Part shown: in pieces, positions 1 through 5,005 of the stretch
Position numbering within the stretch: the stretch's first letter is position 1
Layout: each line of letters begins with the position of its first letter
From: RHKX01 sp041393495
GTDB lineage: Bacteria; Actinomycetota; Thermoleophilia; Solirubrobacterales; 70-9
Reading direction: 5' to 3'
DNA length: 8,369 nt
Assembly (NCBI GenBank): GCA_041393495.1
Contig: JAWKKA010000026.1
Span: forward strand, 1-8,369
Made by a program: the position numbers and the translations under genes
Notes under the pieces: generated by a model
Told to the model about the DNA's origin: nothing
Database searches by the model: none
Seen by the model: the letters and a program-made list of their open reading frames with translations, nothing else

Positions 1-18
1 AGTAGGGGCCGCCCACCA

Positions 19-145
19 CCCCTGGCTGCCCGCCACCCGAACGCCCCTGGCTGCCCGCCGCCCGAACCCCCCTGGCTGACCGCCGCCCGAACGCTGCCCG
101 CCACCCGAACGCTGCCCGCCGCCCAAGGCTGCCCGCCGCCCAAGC
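19..145. repeat. Imperfect tandem repeat array, 25-bp then 17/18-bp units
   Basis: Three 25-bp units beginning CCCCTGGCTG lie at 19-43, 44-68 and 69-93. Three shortened units follow at 94-111, 112-128 and 129-145, which keep only the CTGCCCGCC(A/G)CCC core. The array ends four bases before the hairpin element at 149. No convincing gene is seen across 1-148 on either strand; the repeat could be the Pro-rich tail of a gene starting outside the window, but nothing supports that directly. Confidence 0.8.
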
Positions 146-148
146 CCC

Positions 149-191
149 GAGCGACGAATAGCTCCCAATACTTGTGAGTTATTCGTCGCTC
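149..191. repeat. 43-nt palindromic hairpin element, copy 1
   Basis: The 16-nt arms GAGCGACGAATAGCTC (149-164) and GAGTTATTCGTCGCTC (176-191) flank an 11-nt loop, CCAATACTTGT. Pairing is complete if one G-T wobble is allowed. The same element, with a nearly identical loop, recurs at 1402-1444. This copy abuts the 3' end of the minus-strand DUF559 gene and overlaps its stop codon (190-192), so it could also act as that gene's transcript end. It lacks a T-tract, so it is not a classical intrinsic terminator. It looks like a REP-type dispersed palindrome. Confidence 0.85.
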
Positions 192-1119
192 ACCGGCGGG
201 TGGCGGCCTGCAGTCGTCGTTGGTCGACGAGGAGGCGGCCGATCGTCGCAGCGAGTCGCTCCGGCGAACGGACGAGTTGCGCCCAACGGATCCGGTGGAC
301 CCTCCAGCCGGCGAGGGTCAGCGCCTCGTCGCGCTGCGCGTCCTTGCGCGCGGTGATGGGGTTGTCGTGCCAGCGACTGTCGCATTCGACGATCAGCCGC
401 TCTGCCGGCCAGACGCAGTCGCACTCGTAGATCGCGCCGCCGGCCCACACCTCGACGTTCATGTCCGGGAGCGGTAGCCCCGCCCGCTCGCACAGCCTGA
501 AGACCAGGCGCTCGAACCTGCTGCGCGTGAAGGCCGGGACCGGGTCCCGGCCCTCGAGGAGCACCCGCAGCCTCCCGGCGCCGCGACAACCGTGGTTGAT
601 CTCGAGGATTCGCTGTAGCGCGCCGATGTCGAGCATTCCCCTGGCGCCGGCGTTGATCATCGCCCGCTCCCCGAGGTCGGCCGACATTGCGCAGAGATCG
701 AGGATCGTCCGTGAGGGACTCGTGCAGCGGATGGCATCGAAGGTCACCACCTCGATCGCCTGAAGCCGTCGGCGATGCACCCGAATCCCGGGTCGCGACC
801 TGCCCCCGTCGGCCGGCACCGTCACCGCGACCGGACCGGGCCACCAAGGGATCAGTCGGAGGTGGCCGCCGGCGGATCGATGGGAAAGCGCTGCGCCCGC
901 GCCGGCCGCGAGAACCGCCGCGAGCAGGGCCAGCCGGGGATCGTCCGTCAGCGGTCCGAACGCATAGACGCCGTTGTGAATCCGTGACAGTCGCCCCGAC
1001 CGTACGGCGTTGAGGATGGAGTTGTCGCTGATCGCACGGGTCCTGAGCTGGTCCCGGGTGATCAGCCCGAGCTGCGGCGCAGCGATCTCCAGCGCCTCTC
1101 GCCACCGCTCCATAGCCAC
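190..1119 (-). CDS. AbiEi antitoxin-like / DUF559 domain protein
   Basis: This 309-residue protein has a two-part architecture common in actinobacteria. Residues about 10-60 resemble the AbiEi-type winged helix (GLITRDQL, then RLSRIHNGVYAFG). The middle continues the AbiEi-like region (ALSHRSA, then TSPSRTILDL). Residues about 215-305 match DUF559, a Vsr/PD-(D/E)XK nuclease-like fold, with YECDCVWP (D234), LIVECDSRWH (E245, D247, H251), a KDAQRDEAL segment and GWRVHRIRW. The likely role is a DNA-binding protein with a nuclease-like domain. Such genes are often annotated as type IV antitoxin-like, but no AbiEii nucleotidyltransferase partner lies next to it here, so calling it an antitoxin would be unsafe. 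The start is GTG at 1119 or ATG at 1113, neither with a strong Shine-Dalgarno. The gene lies alone between two hairpin elements. Confidence 0.85.
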   Translation of the reverse strand: MAMERWREALEIAAPQLGLITRDQLRTRAISDNSILNAVRSGRLSRIHNGVYAFGPLTDDPRLALLAAVLAAGAGAALSHRSAGGHLRLIPWWPGPVAVTVPADGGRSRPGIRVHRRRLQAIEVVTFDAIRCTSPSRTILDLCAMSADLGERAMINAGARGMLDIGALQRILEINHGCRGAGRLRVLLEGRDPVPAFTRSRFERLVFRLCERAGLPLPDMNVEVWAGGAIYECDCVWPAERLIVECDSRWHDNPITARKDAQRDEALTLAGWRVHRIRWAQLVRSPERLAATIGRLLVDQRRLQAATRR

Positions 1120-1127
1120 GGCCGGAT

Positions 1128-1148
1128 CGTCCGTCCTCGCGACGGACG
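1128..1148 (-). promoter_or_regulatory. Inverted repeat just upstream of the DUF559 gene
   Basis: CGTCCGTC and GACGGACG form a perfect 8-bp stem around a 5-nt loop, ending 8 bases before the GTG start on the minus strand. The only SD-like bases (GAGG) lie in the loop and stem. It could be an operator for the protein's own winged helix or an RNA hairpin limiting ribosome access. The structure is seen; the role is inferred. Confidence 0.45.
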
Positions 1149-1232
1149 GGTGGGAAGCTCAACGTGACAATTCGGTGAAGGAAGAGCGGCGATTCAGGTG
1201 CGATCCGCGCTCACCGGCAGGGAGCGCTGCCC

Positions 1233-1372
1233 ACGGCCACCGCCACCGTCGCCACGACCGCCATCGCCACCGCCACCGCCGTCGCTACCACCACCACACC
1301 ACCGCGCACCATCCCCGCCCGCGCCCGCGCCGCCACCGTCCCCGCCATCACCGCCGGAGGCGCTGCCCCGCC
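1233..1372. repeat. Low-complexity NCC/GGN tract (degenerate 3/6-bp repeat)
   Basis: The plus strand is a run of CCGCCA, CCACCG and CGCCAC-like hexamers. Read on the minus strand, one frame gives a Gly/Asp-rich peptide (GGDGGDGGGAGAGGDG) ending at a stop near 1194. It might be the Gly-rich tail of a decayed or unusual secreted protein. However, the reading frame upstream contains no recognisable domain and passes through the hairpin element, so I treat it as repeat DNA. Confidence 0.6.
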
Positions 1373-1376
1373 CGCC

Positions 1377-1400
1377 GAGCGACGAATAGATACCCAATGA
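1377..1400. repeat. Half copy of the hairpin element
   Basis: GAGCGACGAATAGATACCCAATGA matches the 5' arm and start of the loop of the copy at 149-191 (GAGCGACGAATAGCTCCCAATAC) with a few changes. It lacks the 3' arm and is followed one base later by a complete element. This suggests a truncated insertion or an unequal-exchange remnant. Confidence 0.7.
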
Positions 1401-1401
1401 T

Positions 1402-1444
1402 GAGCGACGAAAAGCTCCCAATAATTGTGAGCTTTTCGTCGCTC
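1402..1444. repeat. 43-nt palindromic hairpin element, copy 2
   Basis: The perfect 16-bp arms GAGCGACGAAAAGCTC (1402-1417) and GAGCTTTTCGTCGCTC (1429-1444) flank the loop CCAATAATTGT. Compared with copy 1 the loop differs at one base (A for C). One stem pair is swapped on both sides (T-A to A-T), so base pairing is preserved. Both copies are in the same orientation as judged by the loop. Confidence 0.9.
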
Positions 1445-1726
1445 GTCCCCGGAATGCCGGGCGAGCCCAGGGAGTCAACGGGTCGGCTTCGACGCCACCG
1501 GATGACCGATCCCGAATGCACGCCCAGTGTTCCGCGGAACACTGGGCGCCGCCGCCGCCGCGAGGGTGCAGACGAAGGGCGGCGAAGGAAGGCATTGCCA
1601 AAGCAACCCCGCCCCGGAGGTCAAAGCGCACGCCCACCTCGACGTCCTTCTGACGGCAACTCACGTCCTCAGCGACGATTTCCTGCCTGCGAGGAAGGGC
1701 CCCGGCCGGCCGCCGCAGATCAGTGA
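1445..1726. other. Intergenic stretch with no recognised gene
   Basis: Apart from a 28-bp palindrome at 1521-1548 I see no gene, RNA or promoter that I can support. The open frames crossing it (plus 1010-1726, minus 1194-1730) give low-complexity peptides without family motifs. A small GC stem (CCCGG-AATG-CCGGG) follows the hairpin element at about 1448-1461. It is probably downstream or spacer DNA for the minus-strand gene ending at 1727. Confidence 0.5.
1521..1548. other. 28-bp perfect palindrome
   Basis: The arms CGCCCAGTGTTCCG and CGGAACACTGGGCG are exact reverse complements with no spacer (core TGTTCCGCGGAACA). It could be the binding site of a dimeric regulator or another dispersed palindromic repeat. 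The zero-length spacer makes a terminator unlikely. No promoter is evident beside it. Confidence 0.8.
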
Positions 1727-2290
1727 TCACCCTGGCGGTCGCCCCGGTCCTAATCGGACTGCCGAACGACCGCCAGCTCCTCGCGTTCGCCGCTTGCCGC
1801 CTGCGTCACCTGTTCCCTGCCCGCCCAGACGGCTGCTGGCGCTCGCCGCCGGCTCTGGCGCAACGCCGAGATCGGCCGGCCTGGGCGCAGCCTCGCCGCC
1901 TCCGGGCATTGATTTGTAATCGATCGTCTGGCGGCGCTCGGCGGTCTGGCGGCGCTCGGCGGTCTGGCGGCGCTCGGCGGTCTGGCGGCGCTCGGCGCTA
2001 CCGGTCAGCGCCGCCTGCGCCGGGCGCCGCAGCACGCGCAGGCCCTCGCCCTCGGTCGGGCAGGGCACCGGCAGCGCATCGGGAGCGTGGGGGCCGCGAC
2101 GGGGGCCGCGGGGGCGCTTCGGCTTCGGCTGGCGGCGGAACCGGCCGCGCTCGCTGCCGCCGCTCTCCTCGGCCCCCTCGACCGGATCCGGCTCGGCGCG
2201 AACCGCATGCCAGATCAGCCAGCAGGCGGCCAGCACCGGGATCTTCAGGATCAGTCCCATGAAGATGAACATCTCGAGGCCCACGTCCAT
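1727..2290 (-). CDS. Small membrane-anchored basic protein, function unknown
   Basis: This 187-residue protein has one hydrophobic segment at the N-terminus (about residues 6-30, containing FIFMGLILKIPVLAACWLIW). An acidic patch (EPDPVEGAEE) follows, then a long Arg/Pro/Lys-rich region (RFRRQPKPKRPRGPRRGPH). The ATG at 2290 is preceded by CGGAG about 7 bases upstream, a good ribosome site. The segment up to about residue 95 (ending near RVLRRPAQA) looks like an ordinary protein. After it come four AERRQT repeats encoded by perfect 18-bp units, and then a low-complexity tail to the stop. The tail may be a recent extension. It lies downstream of the HAD gene on the same strand with 77 bases between. 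I do not recognise a named family. Confidence 0.6.
   Translation of the reverse strand: MDVGLEMFIFMGLILKIPVLAACWLIWHAVRAEPDPVEGAEESGGSERGRFRRQPKPKRPRGPRRGPHAPDALPVPCPTEGEGLRVLRRPAQAALTGSAERRQTAERRQTAERRQTAERRQTIDYKSMPGGGEAAPRPADLGVAPEPAASASSRLGGQGTGDAGGKRRTRGAGGRSAVRLGPGRPPG
1926..1997. repeat. Four perfect 18-bp tandem repeats inside a coding frame
   Basis: GTCTGGCGGCGCTCGGCG occurs four times without a mismatch. Because 18 is a multiple of three, the repeat encodes AERRQT x4 on the minus strand and copy-number change would not shift the frame. The perfect identity implies recent expansion. Confidence 0.9.
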
Positions 2291-2306
2291 GTCGGCTCCG
2301 TAGTTT

Positions 2307-2326
2307 ACCCCGACCGCCTCCGGGGT
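2307..2326 (-). terminator. Weak GC hairpin between the HAD and small membrane protein genes
   Basis: ACCCCG and CGGGGT form a 6-bp stem with an 8-nt loop, 41 bases after the HAD stop and 16 before the next ATG. There is no T-tract on the minus strand. It could be a weak terminator or attenuator, or chance in GC-rich DNA. Confidence 0.25.
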
Positions 2327-2340
2327 TTGTCCGGGTGCCC

Positions 2341-2378
2341 TCAGCGGTTTACCCCGAGGTCAGCGGTTCACCCCGAGG
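2341..2378. repeat. 19-bp tandem duplication at the HAD gene 3' end
   Basis: TCAGCGGTTTACCCCGAGG (2341-2359) and TCAGCGGTTCACCCCGAGG (2360-2378) differ at one base. The second copy contains the HAD stop codon (TCA on plus, 2368-2370); the first contains an equivalent in-phase TAA-type triplet. A related TTTACCCCGA string is at 2304-2313. Confidence 0.75.
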
Positions 2379-2877
2379 GCGACCACGCCCGCCCGGCCCA
2401 CTCGATGAGCAGATCGACGTGCTCGTCCTCGAGCCCCCGGGCCGAGTCGGTCTCGACGAGCAGCGTCGGCTCCGGTCGCGCCCGGGCCCATTCGCGGCAC
2501 TCGTCATCGAGCGAGTCGTCGATCCAGGCGAGCCGGCGCTCGGCGGCGAACTCGGCGATCGGGCCGAGCTTCCAGTGGGCGCTGCCGAACCTGGCGTCGC
2601 GCCCGAAGCGGATCACGGGCAGGTGGTCGAGCTCGAGCAGCAGGCGCAGGTGCTCGTTGGCGCGGTCCTCCCATCCGGTCGCCCAGACCATCTCGTAGTG
2701 GGGAGCGAGGCGGCGCAGTCGCTCGCCGACGTCGTGGGCGATGCAATGGGCCGTGCCATCGATGAGATGAAAGCGGCAGGGGGCCCGCTCGGGCGGCTCC
2801 TCGAAGCCGAACAGGCTGATCACCCCGTCGACGTCGACGGCGAGCACCGGGCGCTGATCTACCGCGGGCCACTGCAT
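2368..2877 (-). CDS. HAD-fold hydrolase-like protein
   Basis: This 169-residue protein shows all four HAD motifs. Motif I is VLAVDVDGV (nucleophile D15, acid/base D17), motif II is WATGW (T67), motif III is WKLGP (K103) and motif IV is LAWIDDSLDDE (D120, D121). The short cap and the WATGWEDRAN string resemble the HAD domain first described in Swiss Army Knife RNA repair-type proteins, a class found as stand-alone genes in many actinobacteria. The substrate is unknown; a phosphatase on a small or nucleic acid phosphate is plausible. The ATG start lies 10 bases after a GATAAT -10 box, so the message is leaderless or nearly so. It is divergent from rpsL, sharing a 60-base promoter region. The stop falls in a 19-bp tandem duplication. 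Confidence 0.8.
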   Translation of the reverse strand: MQWPAVDQRPVLAVDVDGVISLFGFEEPPERAPCRFHLIDGTAHCIAHDVGERLRRLAPHYEMVWATGWEDRANEHLRLLLELDHLPVIRFGRDARFGSAHWKLGPIAEFAAERRLAWIDDSLDDECREWARARPEPTLLVETDSARGLEDEHVDLLIEWAGRAWSPSG

Positions 2878-2887
2878 CTGGGCTGGG

Positions 2888-2893
2888 ATTATC
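2888..2893 (-). promoter_or_regulatory. -10 box of the HAD gene
   Basis: GATAAT on the minus strand (ATTATC on plus) stands 10 bases before the ATG at 2877. No good -35 is seen at 16-18 bases further upstream. Transcription would begin within a few bases of the start codon, leaving no room for a Shine-Dalgarno. Confidence 0.5.
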
Positions 2894-2899
2894 GACCGG

Positions 2900-2929
2900 T
2901 TGCCACGGTCCGGGTCGTGCCGCTACCAT
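2900..2929 (+). promoter_or_regulatory. rpsL promoter, leaderless
   Basis: TTGCCA (2900-2905) and TACCAT (2924-2929) are separated by 18 bases, a good housekeeping sigma match. The GTG of rpsL begins at 2938, 8 bases after the -10, so the transcript would start at or next to the start codon. No Shine-Dalgarno precedes the GTG, which agrees with a leaderless message. Confidence 0.7.
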
Positions 2930-2937
2930 TCCGCGCC

Positions 2938-3332
2938 GTGCCGACCACGAACCAGCTCATCCGCAAGGGCCGGAAGGCCCCCCGCAAGAAGGTCTCGACC
3001 CCCGGCCTGAAGTCGGGCCAGGGCCGCAAGGCCCGCACCGCCGCGCCGCAGCGTCGCGGCGTCTGCACGCGCGTTTACACCGCGACGCCGAAGAAGCCGA
3101 ACTCGGCCCTCCGCAAGGTCGCCCGCGTCCGGCTGTCGAACGGGATGGAGGTGACCACCTACATCCCGGGCGAAGCCACAACCTCCAGGAGCACTCGGTC
3201 GTCCTCGTCCGGGGCGGCCGCGTCAAGGACCTGCCGGGCGTCCGCTACAAGGTCGTTCGCGGCACCCTCGACGCCTCCGGCGTCTCCGAGCGCAAGCAGT
3301 CCCGCTCGCAGTACGGCGTCAAGGCCTCCTGA
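2938..3332 (+). CDS. rpsL: 30S ribosomal protein S12, frameshifted in this sequence
   Basis: S12 lies in the decoding centre of the small ribosomal subunit. The first 79 codons read normally: MPTTNQLIRKGRK, RRGVCTRVYTATPKKPNSALRKVARVRLSNG, VTTYIPGE. K52 and K53 correspond to the lysines of TPKKPNS linked to streptomycin resistance, and both are wild type. After E79 one G is missing (GAAGCC where GAAGGCC is expected, about 3175). The rest of S12 (HNLQEHSVVLVRGGRVKDLPGVRY to SRSQYGVKAS, then TGA at 3330-3332) continues in another frame. Restoring one G gives a complete 131-residue protein. Residues about 27-36 (GQGRKARTAA) are extra relative to E. coli S12. The start is GTG, leaderless. rpsG follows after 10 bases. 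A real deletion in this essential gene is unlikely unless another copy exists, so a sequence error is the first explanation. Confidence 0.95.
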
Positions 3333-3342
3333 GCCCGCCTTC

Positions 3343-3810
3343 ATGAGACGCAATCGCGCCACCATCCGCACCGTCCCGCCGGACGCCAGGTACCGCAGCC
3401 GGCTCGTCCAGCAGGTCATCAACAAGGTGATGCTCGACGGCAAGAAGTCGACCGCCGAGCGGATCGTCTACGACGCCCTCGCGGTGGTCGGCGAGCGCTC
3501 CGGTCGGACGCCGACCGATGTGCTCGACGATGCGATCGGCGAGCTGACCCCGGTCCTCGAGGTCCGCTCCCGCCGCGTCGGCGGCGCCACCTACCAGGTG
3601 CCCGTCGAGGTCCCCCAGCGTCGGGCCCGCACCCTCGCCGTCCGCTGGCTGATCGACTTCGCCCGCAACCGCAACGAGAAGTCGATGTCCGAGCGGCTTG
3701 CCCGCGAGATCATGGACGCCGCCTCCCAGCAGGGCGGCGCCTACAAGCGCAAGGACGACATCTACCGGATGGCGCAGGCCAACAAGGCCTTCGCCCACTA
3801 CCGCTGGTGA
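3343..3810 (+). CDS. rpsG: 30S ribosomal protein S7
   Basis: This 155-residue protein is close to the usual 156. It binds the 3' major domain of 16S rRNA and starts assembly of the 30S head. The sequence starts MRRNRATIRTV and includes SRLVQQVINKVMLDGKKSTAERIVYDAL, then GGATYQVPVEVPQRRARTLAVRWL, and ends KRKDDIYRMAQANKAFAHYRW, all typical of bacterial S7. The ATG comes 10 bases after the rpsL stop with no clear Shine-Dalgarno, so it is probably translated by coupling. It is co-transcribed with rpsL. The usual next genes of the str operon (fusA, tuf) are absent; a GC hairpin and a signalling operon follow instead. Confidence 0.97.
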   Translation: MRRNRATIRTVPPDARYRSRLVQQVINKVMLDGKKSTAERIVYDALAVVGERSGRTPTDVLDDAIGELTPVLEVRSRRVGGATYQVPVEVPQRRARTLAVRWLIDFARNRNEKSMSERLAREIMDAASQQGGAYKRKDDIYRMAQANKAFAHYRW

Positions 3811-3815
3811 GCTGA

Positions 3816-3838
3816 CGGTCGCGGCGCCCGCGCGACCG
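3816..3838 (+). terminator. GC hairpin after rpsG
   Basis: CGGTCGCG (3816-3823) and CGCGACCG (3831-3838) form a perfect 8-bp stem with a 7-nt loop, starting 5 bases after the rpsG stop. There is no following T-tract, as is common in very GC-rich genomes. It probably ends the rpsL-rpsG transcript. Confidence 0.5.
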
Positions 3839-3867
3839 GCCGTCGGCGCGCCCTTTGGCCCGGTCCG

Positions 3868-3887
3868 CTCTAATCGGCCTCTAATCG
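3868..3887 (+). promoter_or_regulatory. Putative response-regulator operator, copy 1
   Basis: CTCTAATCG occurs at 3868-3876 and again at 3879-3887, a direct repeat with an 11-bp period, as OmpR/PhoB-family regulators usually bind. It lies 23 bases before the first gene of the signalling operon. The same arrangement recurs at 6403-6422. TCTAAT is one base from TATAAT, so one or both copies could instead be, or overlap, a -10 box; TTGGCC at 3855 is a poor -35 with a 19-base gap. Confidence 0.55.
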
Positions 3888-3910
3888 AGGTCGAGGAGGC
3901 TTCTGCGGCG

Positions 3911-4309
3911 ATGAGCCACCGAACGGATCAGCCGACGAGGAGCGGGATCGGATGGCCGGCCGTGGTCGCGATCGTGGTTGCGATCCTGCTCGCGGGCGGG
4001 CTCCTCGGAGCCCTGCTGGCGAGCGGTGACGGCGCTGATGACGAGCCGGCCCTGACGGTCAGGGCGACGGGCGCGGGAGATGGCGCGGCCACCGCCGTGA
4101 TCGACGACGCGCCGCTGACGCCCGCCGAGGCGCGGCGGGTCGGCGCCGCCGCCGCCGCGGCGGTCGGTGGCGGGACGGCGGTCGAGATCGACCGCTCCGA
4201 CGACCCCGGCGAGGCGTACGAGGTCGAGGTGATGACCGCCCGCGGCGAGGTCGACGTCGCACTCGACGACAATCTCCGGCGTGTCGAGAACGTGCCGTAC
4301 GACGACTGA
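3911..4309 (+). CDS. Membrane-anchored PepSY-like domain protein
   Basis: This is a 132-residue protein. Residues 15-38 form a single transmembrane segment (WPAVVAIVVAILLAGGLLGALL) after a short basic N-terminus. A disordered linker follows, then a PepSY-like region at about 65-128: LTPAEARRVGAAAAAAVGGGTAVEID, EAYEVEVMTARGEVDVALD and LRRVENV, which match the helix-strand-strand pattern of PepSY repeats. It is probably held at the outer face of the cell membrane. PepSY proteins next to two-component systems are common and are thought to modulate an extracytoplasmic activity or sensor. The start is ATG with AGGAGG 11 bases upstream. It is first in an operon with the response regulator, 21 bases apart. 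A direct-repeat operator lies just upstream. Confidence 0.75.
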   Translation: MSHRTDQPTRSGIGWPAVVAIVVAILLAGGLLGALLASGDGADDEPALTVRATGAGDGAATAVIDDAPLTPAEARRVGAAAAAAVGGGTAVEIDRSDDPGEAYEVEVMTARGEVDVALDDNLRRVENVPYDD

Positions 4310-4330
4310 GCGCCGACCGGAGGTCGAGCG

Positions 4331-5005
4331 GTGCGCGTCCTGATCGTCGAGGACGAGCCGAAGCTGGCCGGTCTGATCCGCTCCGGCCTGCGCCAGCGCG
4401 GCTTCGCCGTCGATAACGCCGCCAGCGGCGAGGATGCGCTCTGGATGGCCGGCTCGACGCCCTACGACGCGATCGTCCTCGACGTCATGCTCCCCGGCAT
4501 CGACGGCTTCGAGACCTGCCGGCGGATCCGTGCCGACGAGGTCTGGTCACCGATCCTGATGCTGACCGCCCGCGATGCGGTCGAGGATCGTGTCGGCGGC
4601 CTCGACTGCGGCGCCGACGACTACCTGACCAAGCCGTTCGCCTTCGCCGAGCTCGAGGCGCGGCTGCGCGCGCTCCGCCGGCGCGGCGAGGCGCCGCGGC
4701 CGGCCGTGCTCGAGTCCGCCGGCCTCGTCCTCGACCCGGCCACGCGCGAGGTCCGTCGCGGCCACGAGCCGATCGAGCTCTCGCCGATCGAGTTCGCGAT
4801 GCTCGAGACCTTCATGCGCCGTCCCGGCCGGGCCCTGAGCCGGCTCGAGATCCTCGAGCACGTCTGGGACAGCGAGTACGAGAACCGCTCGAACGTGGTC
4901 GACGTCTACGTCCGCTACCTGCGGGCGAAGATCGACGAGCCGTTCGGAGCCGACTCGATCGAGACGGTCCGCGGGGTCGGCTACCGCTGGCGGGGCGACG
5001 GATGA
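4331..5005 (+). CDS. OmpR/PhoB-family response regulator
   Basis: This is a 224-residue DNA-binding regulator. The receiver domain (1-115) has the acidic pair E7/D8, the phospho-acceptor D51 in AIVLDVMLPG, T79 in LMLTARD and K101 in DDYLTKPF. The winged-helix effector domain (about 128-222) contains IELSPIEFAMLETFMRRPG, the recognition-helix region RSNVVDVYVRYLRAKID and the C-terminal ETVRGVGYRW. The start is GTG with GGAGG seven bases upstream. Its stop overlaps the kinase start (ATGA, 5002-5005), so the two are translationally coupled. It probably binds the CTCTAATCG direct repeats at 3868-3887 and 6403-6422, giving autoregulation and control of the secreted protein gene; this is inferred from position and 11-bp spacing. 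Confidence 0.95.
   Translation: MRVLIVEDEPKLAGLIRSGLRQRGFAVDNAASGEDALWMAGSTPYDAIVLDVMLPGIDGFETCRRIRADEVWSPILMLTARDAVEDRVGGLDCGADDYLTKPFAFAELEARLRALRRRGEAPRPAVLESAGLVLDPATREVRRGHEPIELSPIEFAMLETFMRRPGRALSRLEILEHVWDSEYENRSNVVDVYVRYLRAKIDEPFGADSIETVRGVGYRWRGDG

Noticed and set aside
190..1119. Complete AbiE-type toxin-antitoxin pair
   Set aside because: No nucleotidyltransferase toxin gene is adjacent on either side within the window.
179..1162. 327-codon minus-strand frame overlapping the DUF559 gene
   Set aside because: It has no recognisable motif, while the other minus-strand frame encodes clear AbiEi-like and DUF559 sequence.
1194..1730. Minus-strand 178-codon frame with a Gly/Asp-rich C-terminus
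   Set aside because: No signal peptide or domain, runs through the 28-bp palindrome and the hairpin element, and the Gly-rich part follows from repeat DNA.
3165..3185. Programmed ribosomal frameshift in rpsL
   Set aside because: No slippery heptamer or downstream pseudoknot is visible, and S12 is not known to use frameshifting; a sequence error is simpler.
2335..3810. 491-codon plus-strand open frame joining rpsL and rpsG
   Set aside because: It arises only because the rpsL deletion puts its start in frame with rpsG, and its first 200 codons are antisense to the HAD gene.
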